The notes under the pieces are model-generated. The model worked only from the letters and a program-made list of their open reading frames with translations. It had not been told where the DNA came from and searched no databases. This document shows, in pieces, positions 46,450 to 59,003 of a stretch of DNA of 64,000 nucleotides. Made by a program: the position numbers and the translations under genes. The stretch spans positions 496,001 through 560,000 of the forward strand of contig JAVHKY010000059.1 of NCBI GenBank assembly GCA_035079385.1, in the 5' to 3' direction. How positions within the stretch are numbered: position 1 is the first letter of the stretch; each line of letters begins with the position of its first letter. The stretch is from Aspidiotus rigidus (taxonomy: Eukaryota > Arthropoda > Insecta > Hemiptera > Diaspididae).

Positions 46450-47460
46450 ATCTTTTCAATATCCGGTGTTCTAATTACACCTCACCACGCTCAAAACAAG
46501 TTCCAACAATTCATCGAGCTGTCGCAGTTCATTAGACCTTTCCCCTGGTGACGTCACAGCGCAATACAATTAAGAGAAACCCTGTCAATTACGCCAACCG
46601 GACTATCGACCTCCGTATAAGAAAGACACTAACAGCAAAAGATCATTAGGCTACTGATTGATATTATGAAATATGTTTATTTACAAATGCTAACGACATT
46701 AACGAAGACGTCCTTCTAAGTTACAGTTCTCCTAACGACATCCTACATTACGGATCTACAACTTCTATCGCTATAAGGAATTTTTGTTTGGCAATATTTA
46801 TAACCTAATGATCTCAGCTCCCTGTTTTTCTTACGGGAGTCAAGTGTGAGTGTTTGGCCAGATCAACAGGGCTTTTGCTAACCAGAGTTGGAAAGATAGC
46901 TGAAAGTTGAAAGCCAAAAGTCGAAGAATTTTGACGGAAAAAAGCTGACAGCGAAAAGACAGAAAACAGAATTACCGAGAAACAAATTAAAAGCTAAGCT
47001 CAAGTTGAAAGCCGAAGAATTTTGAATGAAAGAATATGAAAAGTCGAAAGCCTAAAGTCTTATATTGCAGAAAGAAAGCTAAAAGTCTGACTTTCAGCTT
47101 TCGAATTCTGCTGCTAAGGGACGTCACAGGGTGAAGGCTTATTAGCAACCGAATAGAAATAGCCCTTCAGCAGGGGCGGATTTACTGGGGAGAGGGAACG
47201 CAAAACACCCCTGCCCCAGTCTCCGAAAGAAAACCTGAAAGATAAGAGAAAAAATGAGTAAATTCAGGAAAAAGCGTGTCGGCTTTTTCTTTTTTCTTCT
47301 TCTTCTTTTGTGCTAGTAAAATATCAAAAAAGTCATAAATTTCTCTTCTCAAAATCATCTTCTAATTTCGCACCTGGCTTTGGTGTGATCAAGTTTCCCG
47401 TTGCGTCATTTCTGATTCATTCCTTTTCGATATTCTCTTCTGTATTTTTATAATTTTCAA
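46450..47460. other. No gene; one hAT-like left end
   Basis: CAGGGGCGGATTTACTGGGG at about 47172 matches the left end of the 7946 and 35912 MITEs, but no partner end was found. TGACGTCA occurs at 46549. The rest is unassigned. Confidence 0.4.
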
Positions 47461-47461
47461 A

Positions 47462-49372
47462 TATTCATTCAACCAAATATGCGTCATCCTGCACCAACTT
47501 GGACTTCGAGGACCCTTCTTTCTCCTACTTCAAAATTATCTTACTAATCGATCTTTTAGAGTCCGCCTAAGCGATCAGTATTCCTCAACCTTCCCCCAAG
47601 GATCCCCACTTAGTGGCACCCTTTTCCTCATCGCTATCAACAACATAACAAAAACCATAAAATTTCCAATTCAAACCCTACTATTCTCTGATGACCTAAG
47701 CATCCATTTACGTTCCAGTAACACGACTCGCGCCCATCGTCTGCTTCAAGAAACAATCAATAGAATACACGCTTGGCTTTCCCTCCTAGGATTCCGCATT
47801 TCTTACCCCAAAACCAAACTCATCGTCTTCCAAAAACTACGCCAGAAAACTATTAAATTACCCCCTCTCACAATAGCTAACTACCCCATCTCACAAGTTG
47901 AAACTACTCAAGTTCTTGGTCTCATCCCTTATGTCAAACTAACTAAATCAAAATGCATTCGAGCACTCAATGTCCTGAAATTCCTTGCCCACCCTAAAGA
48001 AGGTTGTAACCGAAAAATCCTTATCCACCTCTACCAGAGCTTAATCCGATCTATCCTCGATTACGGATCACCCATTTACGGTCTCGCTCCTCCCTCTCAT
48101 TTAAAACTACTCGACACTACCCAAAATTCTTCACTCAGAATAGCTACTGGAGCATTCCGAACCAGTCCCGCTGAAAGCCTCTGTATATACACTGGCTTCT
48201 TCCCACCTCAATATCGACGCCTCAAACTGACAACCAACTTCCTCACAACTGTCCTACAATATCCTCAAATCCCCGTCCACCATCGCATATCCCCCCTCAC
48301 CACAATCTACGTTCCAACCTAGAACTCCAATTAGCACGCCCCTTCAAGTTCCATTGTCTGAACCACATCGTTTCCCCAACTCCTCCGTGGCTCTTTATTC
48401 CACCCAAAATTATTCGCGACCTAAACCGCCTCCCTCGTCTTTCAACTTCTTCCGAAGAATACCAGGCACAGTTTAACAAAATTCTTAACAACTTTCACAA
48501 CCCTACACTATCATTCACTGATGGATCTAAATATAAAAACAAAACCGGCTTTGCATACTCAATAGGTCACATCACAGTCTCTCACCGACACCGCAACACC
48601 GCATCCGTCTTCACCTTTGAACTGCAAGCAATCTTCAGCTGTTTAGAACACATCCTCACCAACCTACCCTCCCGTCTTCCTCTTAACCCATTTTTGGTCA
48701 TTTCCGACTCCCTATCATCATTTGACTCTATATCCAACCACACTTCCTCCCACCCACTCATAACTCGTATACACTCTCTCATTGCCACCTTTTGCACCAT
48801 CCCCATTATTCTTCATCTGGGTACCTGGTCACAAGGGTATCCCAGGAAATGAAAATGTTGACAAAGCAGCCAAACTATAGCAACCCATAACCCATCAGTC
48901 AACCGCTCATTCCTCCCCTCACGCTCAGGTCTCTATTCATCACTCAAGCATGGTTCACTCATACAAACAAACTAGCCCAAATTAAAAATATTCCCACCCC
49001 TTGGGACTCTTCAAATCTGCCAACACGCAGAAAAGAAATAGTCATCACCCGTCTCAAAATCGGCCACACCAGACTCACACCCATCTCATCTCTCATCTTA
49101 TGCCTCTGTCATGCCCTCATTGCGAATCTGAACACCCCCTATCCGTTCAACACATCTCCTCCTGCCCCAACTTGACCCAACTCCGTAATTCCTTATCCAT
49201 CCCTCACAACCATACAGAGGCACTTTCAGATGACTTCCCCTCCATCCCCAACATATTAAACTTCTTACAACAAGCCAACTTTCTCTTACGCATATAATCA
49301 CACAATCTCGCCGAGCTCATAGTCCTGAAGGCAGGCTGCTGAAAGCTCGTAAATTAAAAAAAAAAAAAATAT
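47462..49372 (+). pseudogene. LINE copy B: RT, RNase H and C-terminal zinc knuckle, 5'-truncated
   Basis: A non-LTR retrotransposon 3' half. A stop-free stretch of about 276 codons (47492-48319) has no in-frame ATG. It encodes late RT: LGLRGPFFLLLQNYL, FPQGSPLSGTLFLIAINNIT, TLLFSDDLSIHL (catalytic F-S-D-D), NRIHAWLSLLGFRISYPKTK and QSLIRSILDYGSPIYG. After a frameshift near 48300, the RNase H domain shows LSFTDGSKYKNKTGFAYS (first Asp), FELQAIFSCLEHI (Glu) and FLVISDSLSSF (second Asp). After a second frameshift it shows FIWVPGHKGIPGNENVDKAA. A C-terminal knuckle (SCPHCESEHPLSVQHISSCP) and a poly(A) tail (49360-49372) close it. RNase H plus this RT suggests the I/R1/Loa-type group, by family knowledge. 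Confidence 0.85.
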
Positions 49373-49374
49373 TC

Positions 49375-50700
49375 ATTCAATTTCAATATATTTGTAGGTA
49401 TCTCCTCAGATTACGAGTATTTTCTATCGTCACACATGAATAAATCTTTTATTTATAATATTAGTATTATTATTACTTATTCTGAATTTAATTGTAAAAA
49501 TCGTCTTCGTCATGATTGTCAAAAGTTTCAGCGTGAGTAATTTGTCACAACGTCGTAATTTCGGGGAAGATGAAGGAAAATGAAGCCACATGAAATCCCA
49601 CTTTTGAACTTTTTTCTCAGTTCACTTTTCAGTATCTTCCTTCATTTATTTTGAATTTGAAATCAGAGTGGCCAGCTGGCTGTCTGTCCTACAAGAAGGA
49701 GACATCTACAGCCTAGCTAAGCACGATAAATTTTAAAAATAAACAGATAAAAGCAAAACTCCAATGTAGGACTAGAAATACGGAGTTCAAGGTAAAAGCT
49801 GCGACTGTTCTACGTTAGAAAATAATACCTTATCCTGCCGATTTCGAAAGAAGATCCTTTCCCCGTTCCAACCGGCCAATAAATAACGCGACGTTATAAC
49901 GTACGTAGAAATAATGCACAACTTACGAATGTAGTTTCCATGAACGACGTTGGACTCGCGTTGAAAGCAATCGAAAGCATATATATGAGGCTTATTTCAT
50001 AATAGGACGACGGAAGACATAAAAATTAATTGACGCGCGATAATGAAAAAAACGAATCAACACCACTCTTTACGGTTTTATAATGAAGTGACCTGGTTAC
50101 GACAGGAAAACGCCACTTCTTTTGATCCGATTTCAATAACGCCGAATATTAAAACTGTATGCACGCCTCTTGTACGTTTCAAAGTAACGCACGTTTTATT
50201 CTTTGAATCAGCAGACGTCTAAGCCTTTAGACGTCGGCGTACTCTTGCATTTTTGAAAAGAGCGGCACGCAGGCAGCGTATACAGCATTGATATTGTCCT
50301 GCGCGCTATGTCTATGCACAGACGCATCAAAATCAGACACTCTATACCACCCTACGAGCTTTGGGGAAGTTTGAAACAATTATGTGTACTCATCCTGTGT
50401 TGACAGACAACAATCCTTAAATTCGTTATTTACCCTATTACATTCTTTTCGTAACCATTGTTCTTCACGCCAACTCCCAGTATTTACTTACACTTTTTTT
50501 GTGAAAGAGAGAGAGATATACTAATTTTCGATTCGAGAGGGAGAAAAGGTATTGTTTTTTTTTTTTTTTAGCAAAGTGCCTAGATGAATCCAGTCAAGAT
50601 TTTTATACGTGCGAGTAAATAGTAGATTTAACGAGGAAAAACTCATTCAAGGAAAGATGACCTGACAACAATCCTATATATTTTCAGTTCTTTCAATTTC
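49375..50700. other. No gene recognised, probably unique sequence
   Basis: No transposon ends and no long frames. A T15 run is at about 50555-50570. Confidence 0.35.
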
Positions 50701-50734
50701 TGGACAGAGAATTGTAGCACACTGTAATCTGTGC

Positions 50735-51290
50735 AGTCATTTGTATGCTAAACGAAGCGTTGTACTTTATATTATCGTCCTCGGCCGGCTTTACTATTTT
50801 TGACGCCTATCTTCGGATAGGTAAATATTAGCCGCTTTAAATGGTGGAGGCGCCGAGTACTCCCTGGAGATGCGTCAGTTCCCCAAGCAACCGAATGGTA
50901 AGACCCATGTGGCACTAGTAGTGACGAGAATTGCTGAATCAACCATATTCAGGAACGTTGTTGTTCATATTTGTTGGTATGTCTGTTCAGTGAATTCCAT
51001 CGCAAATTCTTAGTCGTGCAAGCCTAACATATTTAATCCACTACAAGACTCTGCAAGCAAGCCACCAATGTGTCTCTGCTAGTTATTCAAAGCCTCTGCA
51101 CGCCAATGGTTCGCTTCCAAGGGGGAAACCTACAGCGCACTGCATCTTAGGTAAACTCGCAAATAATCTGTGCAGTCACCTGCATGCTAGACTAAGCGTT
51201 GTACTTTACATTGTCGTCCTCGGTCGGCTTCACTATTTTTGACGCCTATTTTTGGATAGGTAAATATTGGCCGCTTTAGAACTAATATTT
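50735..51290. repeat. ~115-bp direct repeats 435 bp apart
   Basis: Bases 50735-50845 and 51170-51285 share CTGTGCAGTCAYYTGYATGC, AAGCGTTGTACTTTAYATT, GTCCTCGGYCGGCTT and GGATAGGTAAATATT. They differ by about ten substitutions. Function unknown. Confidence 0.65.
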
Positions 51291-51432
51291 GGATAAGGGC
51301 TGAAAGCGTCCACATCTGATGCTCGTTGCCTCGACAACTTCGATCTCTAGTTTTGCTCTCAAATTCACCTATTTACCCCAACATCGTTTCTCAATCGGTG
51401 TGCTGCGGCACACCATCGACTGTGCCGTAAGC

Positions 51433-51779
51433 CAGCGGTGCTCAACCTACGGCCCGCGGGCCAAATCCGGCCCGCGGAAAGGTTTCCACTCGGCCCGCGA
51501 GTTTGTAACATGAAATAAAAAAAAATAGGGAGAAAAGGGAAAAAAAGGGAAAAATGAAAATGACAAGAAACTTGATGATTAAGAAATGAACAATATTTAT
51601 AACTTTTTAATAGGTAGAGGATATGAAATTGTGTGCCTTCTTTTCCATATTTTTGATGATTTGATTATTAGATTATTACCTATTGAAAAATAATTAATAT
51701 TTTACTGTATTTTTTTGGCCCGCGAGAATTTTCAACTCATTCTATGTGGCCCCATGTCCAAAAAGGTTGAGCACTCCTG
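51433..51779. mobile_element. 347-bp hAT MITE with perfect 8-bp target duplication, nested
   Basis: Starts CAGCGGTGCTCAACC and ends GGTTGAGCACTCCTG. CCGTAAGC is duplicated at 51425-51432 and 51780-51787. Subterminal GGCCCGCGGGCC-type words are typical of this hAT MITE group. It sits inside an older hAT-like sequence (51390-51425, with TTTCTCAATCGGTGTGC and TGCGGCACACC words). Confidence 0.9.
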
Positions 51780-52062
51780 CCGTAAGCCCATCTTGGTGGT
51801 GACGCCAGATTTTGATCACAAGAACATAAATTAACACGGACTAAAAAAAGAATTGCCAATTTTATCTATTCACTCGAAAAAGTAATCATAAGTACTACCC
51901 ATATCCATATGACCTACGTGTTCCAGCTTTTGAATAATGTCAATTCCAGTTATCTATAATATACAAAAAAATAAAAATGCGGGAGCTAAAATGTATCCTT
52001 CAGAGATACGCAGTGTAGCATTTTACATGCTTGCTTTGATTTTAAAGAAATACAAAGTAAAG

Positions 52063-52180
52063 ATATGTGACCTGCGATGAGAGAAGGATGCTCATTGCCC
52101 ATTGGCGCAGGAACACCAGAGAGAAATGGTGTTCCTATCAGTGGGCAATGAGAATCCTTTTCTCATCGCAGGTCACATAT
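52063..52180. repeat. 118-bp hairpin palindrome
   Basis: Arms of about 52 bp (ATATGTGACCTGCGATGAGA ... TCTCATCGCAGGTCACATAT) with a few mismatches surround a loop of about 9 nt at 52116-52124. Either a tiny MITE or, less likely, a precursor-like small RNA hairpin. Confidence 0.75.
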
Positions 52181-52604
52181 ATCAATCTTACATCGATAAA
52201 TCGAACTCTCTTATATCGATCTCAACTGTATCGAAGTATCGATTCTATACTCCGCTGCTCCCCCTTTTCGGTCTAGTATAAGTCTAGGATAAAATATTCT
52301 AGGCTATTGGCTTTCGAGGGCGAACGAGCGGAATGAAGGCAAAACCTGCTATAGCACTGTAATTTAGGCCCAGTTTAATGAGGTAGTCCAGTATACTGTA
52401 TATTAGGCCTATATAATGAACGCTAAATACTTAAGCTACTCTTTTTTAGTCCAGTAGACTGATATGTAACGAACGCCAAACAGTTAAGCTACTAGCGGCT
52501 CCTTCACTTCGCTCGTGCGTTTCTAGCCCTAAACCTACGATAGCGTAGTTTAGTCTCAGTATATGGGATGCCTTTTCTTAATCCAGTATACTGTATTTTA
52601 TGCC

Positions 52605-54870
52605 TATGTTACGCTCAGTTCACATAATTGCTTATTACGCGTAATGAGCAGGTGGAATTGAACAATGAGAAGCTGATTTGATTGTAAAATAATGGTATTT
52701 TCATTTTACTTGGATTCTTCAAAAAATCATTGTAATGTAAATCACTTTCTATTATCACTTAAGTAGTTCGTAATTTCTTTCTAAATTCAAAATCTATTGG
52801 CTGACAAATCATGAAAATGGCTAATGTTTTCATTCCAACATTATTCCTTGATCCATTTGGACAACCATCGGTTATGAGGGTAAAAACACTCGCTGAATCC
52901 GAATTTCATGGTTGCCAAGTCGAATTTCGCCTCCTTATGGCCCAAATCTAAGATGGCGGCCAAACTCATTTTATTTCTGTTTCAAGGTAAAACAGAAGGT
53001 TGTAATTGTTTTTTGCGGGGCGGTTGCTGGTGGACAGAATTGGATCTTCAAACTCTACTTGAGATATTGGAAACTGGTCAGGTTAAAATAACAGAGAGCT
53101 TTCTCTCGACTACATTATACACTATCAAAACAAAGCATATGTACTTCAAAATTAGTCCGTAGAAATAAGATGAACTGTAAAATAAGGAGGATGATTTAAA
53201 ATTGCAGCTCAAATAACTTTATTGATAAAGAATCATATTTCTTAAAGGAAAAAAAACGACGGCTTCCTTAACGAAGTTAAACGAGGAACGCAGGGAACCT
53301 GTTTTATGAGTCGAATGGGATTTGGTATTGAAAATTCAAGGAAGCCTAGACCTAGATAAAGATAGTATAAAGAAGGCCTAGACCTACTATAAGCCTATCA
53401 TAATATAGTTTGAGAAACTAAATTTTTCTCGCTCGAGAGACGAAATTTTTCCAAGTCCCCCTGCTATCATATATAGCTCGAGAGTCGAAATTTTTCTAAC
53501 TCCCCCTCCTATCATATATGGCTCGAGAGTCGAAATTTTTCCAAGTCCCTCTCCTATCATGGCTCGAGAGTCGAAATTTTTCTAAGTCCCCCTTCTATCA
53601 TATATGGCTCGAGAGTGGAAAGTTTTCTAAGTCCCCCTTCTGTCATATATAGCTCGAGAGTCGAAATTTTCTAAGTCCCCCTTCTGTCATATATAGCTCG
53701 AGAGTCGACATTTTTCCAAGTCCCCCTCCTGTCATATATGGCTCGAGAGTCGAAATTTTTCCAAGTCCCCCTTCTATCATATATAGCTCGAGAGTCGAAA
53801 TTTTTCCAAGTCCCCCTTCTGTCATATAGAGCTCGAGAGTCGACATTTTTCCAAGTCCCCCTCCTATCATATATGGCTCGAGAGTCGAAATTTTTCTAAG
53901 TCCCCCTTCTATCATATATGGCTCGAGGGTCGAAATTTTTGTAAGTCCCCATTCTGTCATATATAGCTCGAGAGTCGAAATTTTTCTAAGTCCCTCTCCT
54001 ATCATATATGGCTCGAGGGTCGAAATTTTTCTAAGTTTTTCGCTGGACGGCGCACGGCGGACGGCGGACGCCAGATTTCTCAAATAGCCCCCCATAAAAC
54101 AGGTTCCCTGTTAAAAAGAAAAAGAACTAATAACAGATAAGCATGTTTGTGAGAACATAACCACAGGACCCAATTATCTCGACTTTTGATTCCCAGGCAA
54201 GCTCATGGTGGTCGTTTTTGATTTTCCTGGGTCAAAAAACCATAGTGACGATACCCCACACTCTAGCATTATATTGCCAATAAATTTGGCCTTTATTTGA
54301 TCCAAATATGGGTCCTCATCTTGCCTGTATGTGATCCCAATATCTCAAGTAGAGTTTGAAGATCCAATTCTGTACACCAGCAACCCTCCCGTCCCCCCGC
54401 AAAAAAATTACAACCTTCTGTTTTACTATGAAACAGAAATGAAATGAGCTTGGCCGCCATCTTGGATTTGGGCTATAAGGAGGCAAAATTCGAATGAAAC
54501 TCGGATTCAGCGAGTGTTTTTACCCTCATAAGCGATGGTTGCCAAAATGTCTCAAGAAAAAGAGATGTATTCCAAGATTGGCCTGCATTGCACGCAGAAT
54601 TACATACTATGTCATTCTTTACGCATGTTTATCGATTGCTTTGACGTACCGACGATATCCCTTCCAGTCCCCACTGAACCAAGCCGAACCAATACGGATT
54701 AGTTCATAAGGATGCTCAATACGAGTAATGGGCAGCTAGTCGTAATAGGCAGAAAAATATTGCTGATTACGCGTAGTGAGCAGCACGTCTATTTATTATG
54801 CGTATTGAGCAATTTTGCTGCTCATTACGCGTTATGAGTAAAACGTGAATTGAGCGTAACACCTATATAA
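52605..54870. repeat. Compound inverted repeat around a Helentron-like copy
   Basis: Inner arms 52855-53085 and 54350-54560 are inverted copies (CCAAATCTAAGATGGCGGCC, AACAGAAGGTTGTAATT, CCATCGGTTATGAGGGTAAA). Outer arms near 52610-52655 and 54805-54860 are also inverted (TTACGCTCAGTTCAC, TTACGCGTAATGAGCA). The sequence between inner and outer arms does not match on the two sides, so at least two inverted-repeat elements are nested. The 53257-54112 element lies in the centre. Confidence 0.6.
53257..54112 (-). mobile_element. Helentron-like non-autonomous element with 45-bp minisatellite, copy 3 (longest)
   Basis: The 5' tip is at 54112 (AACAGGGAACCTGTTTTATG, minus strand), then a GC-rich link (CAGCGAAAAACTTAG side) and about 13 units of 45 bp (53440-54030). 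The unique block with AAGGCCTAGACC, the inverted tip word, the hairpin and the end GGAAGCCGTCG against a T run at 53251-53256 follow. A 150-codon frame across the array (53643-54095) is a 15-residue periodic artefact. Confidence 0.8.
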
Positions 54871-55286
54871 TGAACGCTAAACAATCAAGCTACGGCTCCT
54901 CCCTTGGTCTAGTATAAGTCTGTATATTAGGCTATTTAGTTGACCGGCTCTAGCCTAGTATTCTGTATATTAAGGCTAGTGTAATGGAGGCAAAGGATAC
55001 AGGGATACAGGGCTCAACTAGCTTTCGGAGGCTCACTCGTGTCTTGATCTAGTATAAATCTAGTGCACAATATTTCAAGCTAACTAGCTCTCGAGGCTCC
55101 TTTGCCCCAAGAACTAGATAGCTTAAGGTATTGCATACTAGATTGATACTGGACAAAGCAGGGGGCCCATAAGGATATCAACACTAAACTATACTACGCC
55201 TACCATTAGCCTTCATGAGACTAGGCCTAAAATACGCCTTAAACTTCTACAAAAACTACGTTCATTTTACGGACTTGGGGGCTTTT

Positions 55287-55893
55287 AACAGAAACCTGTT
55301 CTATGGGGGGCTTTTTGAGAAATTTGCCGTGCGCCGTCCGCCGTTCAACAAAAAACTTGAAAAAATTTCGACTCTCGAGCCATATATGATAGGAGGGGGA
55401 CTTGGAAAAATTTCAACTCTTGAGCTATACATATATGATCCCCCTCCTATCATATATAGCTCGAGAGTCGAAATTTTTCTAAGTCCCCCTCCTATCATAT
55501 AATATAGCTCGAGAGTCGAAATTTTTCCAGTCCCCCTCCTATCATGTATAGCTCGAGAGTCGAAATTTTTCTAAGTCCCCCTCCCATCATATATGGCTCG
55601 ATAGTCGAAATTATTTCTAAGTCCCTCTCCTATCATATATGGCTCGACAGTCAAAATCATATAGGCATAGCCCGGAGGTCGTAATTTTTCTAAGTCTCCT
55701 CTTATCATAATATATAGCTCGAGATTCGAGAAAAATTTGGACTCTCCAACTATATTAGTAGGTCTAGACCTTTTTTAAACTGGCTTTATACTACTTCTAG
55801 GCTTCCTTGAATTCTCAATATTTACCAAATCCCATATGACTCATAAAAGAGGTTCCCTGCGTTCCTCGTTCAACTTCGTTAAGGAAGCCTTCG
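55287..55893 (+). mobile_element. Helentron-like non-autonomous element, plus-strand copy 4
   Basis: The 5' tip AACAGAAACCTGTTCTATGG at 55287 follows a TTTT run. Next come a link (TTTGCCGTGCGCCGTCCG), 45-bp units partly in opposite orientations (switch near 55435), the inverted tip word, hairpin TTAACGAAGTTGAA-like, and the end GGAAGCCTTCG before TTTTTT at 55894. The orientation switch inside the array is unlike the other copies. Confidence 0.7.
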
Positions 55894-55899
55894 TTTTTT

Positions 55900-58430
55900 C
55901 TTAGGCAGAGGTTCTAAATGAGCTACAAAGCTGTTTAAGGGCTCAAAACTTTCTCTGATTCAAGCTCACTTCAGCGCCTCTTTGATCTCCAAAATCTATC
56001 CTGCTCAAAAATGTGAACAAGAAACGTATCTGGGTTAGGTTTCTTAAACTTGATTCTAAACCTGCGCTGAATGGCATGAAAATCAAAAACTTTACGCGAT
56101 GGGACCAATATTTCTTCACAAATTTTGGAATTAAGAAAGCCTAGGAGGTTTCCTAATAAATACAAGAAAGATCCACACCTCTTTGCTCATATTAGTGGGA
56201 GATCTTTAAATTTATCAAGTCCCGACGAAAGGTCAAAGCTCCCATTTATCGCAACCCTAGTATAGAGAATGAGGGCTGAGGTCTCATATGGTCATCTCAC
56301 AAGACCCTGAAATTAGGAGGAGGAAATCACTTATAATTGAGACATGAAAATGGAAAAACGCAGAAAAGCTTGGATACAATTCGGAGTTTTAGAAATACCG
56401 TAGGTATAAATATCGTCTCATTGAAAAATGAGTCGCAATGTAAGAAAAGTTGGGAAAAAATTGACAAACAATGATATATTAATTGATTGTAAAACTGGTG
56501 TGTACAGTAAAATGTAAAGTACTTTTCAAACAATCAAATTTGATTGACGTTCATGACGAGTTCCTGGTCTCAAATGGGCCCCGCCCACTCAGATCTGCAG
56601 ATTATTGGAAGGTCACCGACAGCATTTTGAGAATAAATAAGAAAATGTTTCCCCTCCCCCCACGAAGGCATTCAAAAATGTGGTGCGAAATGAAAGGGAA
56701 ACGAAATCGCACTCTTCATGATTATTTCGGCAATAACAGAGCTAAATTTGACTACGGGAAAATTTGAGCATAGAGACTTCAATTTTCGAATTAGCAAACA
56801 TTCATGGCTTAAGACGCTTTTTGGGAATGCGGATATTTCTGTAAAACAGGAACATGAAGGGAGTAGGTGTCATGAACACCCAGGGTAACATTTTTCGCCT
56901 CCCTCCTGTCTCGTATTTCCTCTTTCAAAGGGGGAAAAGAAAAAACAGAAATAGACTACAGCGTCATCTCAGCAGGTTTTCCTCTAAAATCTTTCGTTCG
57001 CCAAGACCACTCAGTTTTATAGACAGGAAAGAAAGGAAGTATGACGAAAAAATCCTCTAGCCGGACGGCATCTTCCTCCCTGACCGTCATAATCCGCACT
57101 GTTTACCATCCATTCAGTTTCAGCACCGTTATTCCCATTGCACCCACTCGTAATCATTGTCCGAAATATCTAACTTCCTGTTCAGACAAAGAATAAGGGT
57201 AACGTTTACTTTACTTTTTGGCATTACTTTCTGTTACTGTTTTCCTGTAGCATTTTCAGTGGCCTTGAAATGCTCATTGATTTCTTGAAGTACTTTTTTG
57301 AGAAGTGATATTATGATAATGGATTACTTGATTGATGTCTGCTCATCACCGTGTAGGACCATTTAGCTGATAAAACTGTAAATAATCGCGTCGTGAAGTA
57401 CCGATACTCGACTTTCATGATCGTTATTCATGTGAATTTTTGTTTGAAGTTATTCGAGCATTAATTCCACTCACGATTCTACTCACATTGTGAATATGGT
57501 TGGCCTTGATATACAATAAATTACCTACGTATTACAGAAAATACTGACCACCTTCGTTTTTGCGATCACAAAACTTGGGAGAAACACTTTCTTCGTGATA
57601 AATAATTATATATAGCGTTATAGGGTACCTATGACTTATTAATCGTTCGTAATTCAAAACTACATTTAAATCGTGACGCCACCATTCGATTCCCAGACAA
57701 TTAAAAGGTAATATTAAAGTAGAGGGGCGAATTGAAATTGCAAGCTGTGAGCTATTATATGAATCAGGTTGCTGGAATTGATTATTGAAATGCGATAACA
57801 GTGTCCGCGGTATTTTTCTATAAAAAGAGATACACTGTCTGCTCCAGTCCCTATACGATTAAATTACTCTCTTCGGCCCAACAAGGGAAGTGTTAATTTG
57901 TATAGCACTACAGCAGCTGAGCCTGAGAAGAAATTGAAACTTCCAGTTCATCCTATCACTGTTTTACACTGTCCAGGTTTGTAAGACGAAAATGCGTTCT
58001 AGGATCGGAATAACGATCTACGTGGAAAATATTTTTAGCGGTTTTAAAAAAGAAGATGGTGAAGAGATATTTTTGTATGGTATCGTTCTTGTGGTATAAT
58101 GAAACTCGAGAAACAAAATCAAGGAATATTGGACGGTAGCTCTCACGGAATGTACTTTTTTCAAAAAGATAAAATTGGTTAGAAATACGATGGAAGAACG
58201 TTAGTTATTTTAAATCTTTGAAAAATCAATCTTTAAAAGAAGTATATTTATCTGTTTATTTTTTTACTGTGAAAGTATCAAGCAGTTTAAATTTATTATT
58301 ATTTTTTATTTTATTTTTTTTTTCTATACATGATGTTAAAATGGCGTTTAACTGAATCTATCGGTGCTGTCAAAGTTTGATTTTATCCACAGCTACATTA
58401 GCCTGAAAGAAAAAGTAGAAGATGAAAGGG
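55900..58430. other. No gene recognised
   Basis: Three short frames (55971-56165 minus; 56483-56767 and 56854-57060 plus) have protein-like composition but no motif I can name. Bases 57100-58400 appear to be unique sequence with no features. Confidence 0.35.
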
Positions 58431-59003
58431 TCTTTTAGGCCTTACTTTCAAGTTCAAATGTCTTTTTTGTGCTCATTATTTGCACTCGTCATTTCTGCGC
58501 TCAATTATCATCTTTGAGCATTTTTTTTTGTTGTCGTCATTTTTCCATTCATGTATAATTTTGACGCCTGTCATTTTTTTGTAGATTCAGGTGTCAGTTT
58601 TAAGTTTAGTTGGCTCTTTTGCGCCCATTTTTCTACGTTCTATATTTTTGCATTCAGTTGTCGGTTTTTTTTTTTTTGGTCGTCGTCATTTTTCCACTCA
58701 AACACCATTTTGACTCTCATCATTTTTGTATTCAAATTTAATTTTTGCATTCAGGTGTCAGTTTTAAGTTCAGAATTGTCTCCTTTGGGCTCATTATTTG
58801 TCGTCATTTTTGCCCTTATCATTTCTACATTCTGTATTTCCGCGTTCAATAGACATTTTTGGCGTATTTTTCTTCTTGTGTTTGTTGTTTTTTCCATTGA
58901 AACGTCATTTTCGCACCTGTCATTTTGCACTTTCAATTATCGGAACTCATAATGAGTGTTGAAGGTGTAAGTAGAGCACTAATATTGAAAAAGGGTTCTC
59001 CAA

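Noticed and set aside
53643..54095. 150-codon minus-strand frame with 15-residue repeats
   Set aside because: It is the translation of the 45-bp minisatellite. Similar frames arise in all copies (601-789, 15185-15592, 55301-55502) because the unit length is divisible by three.
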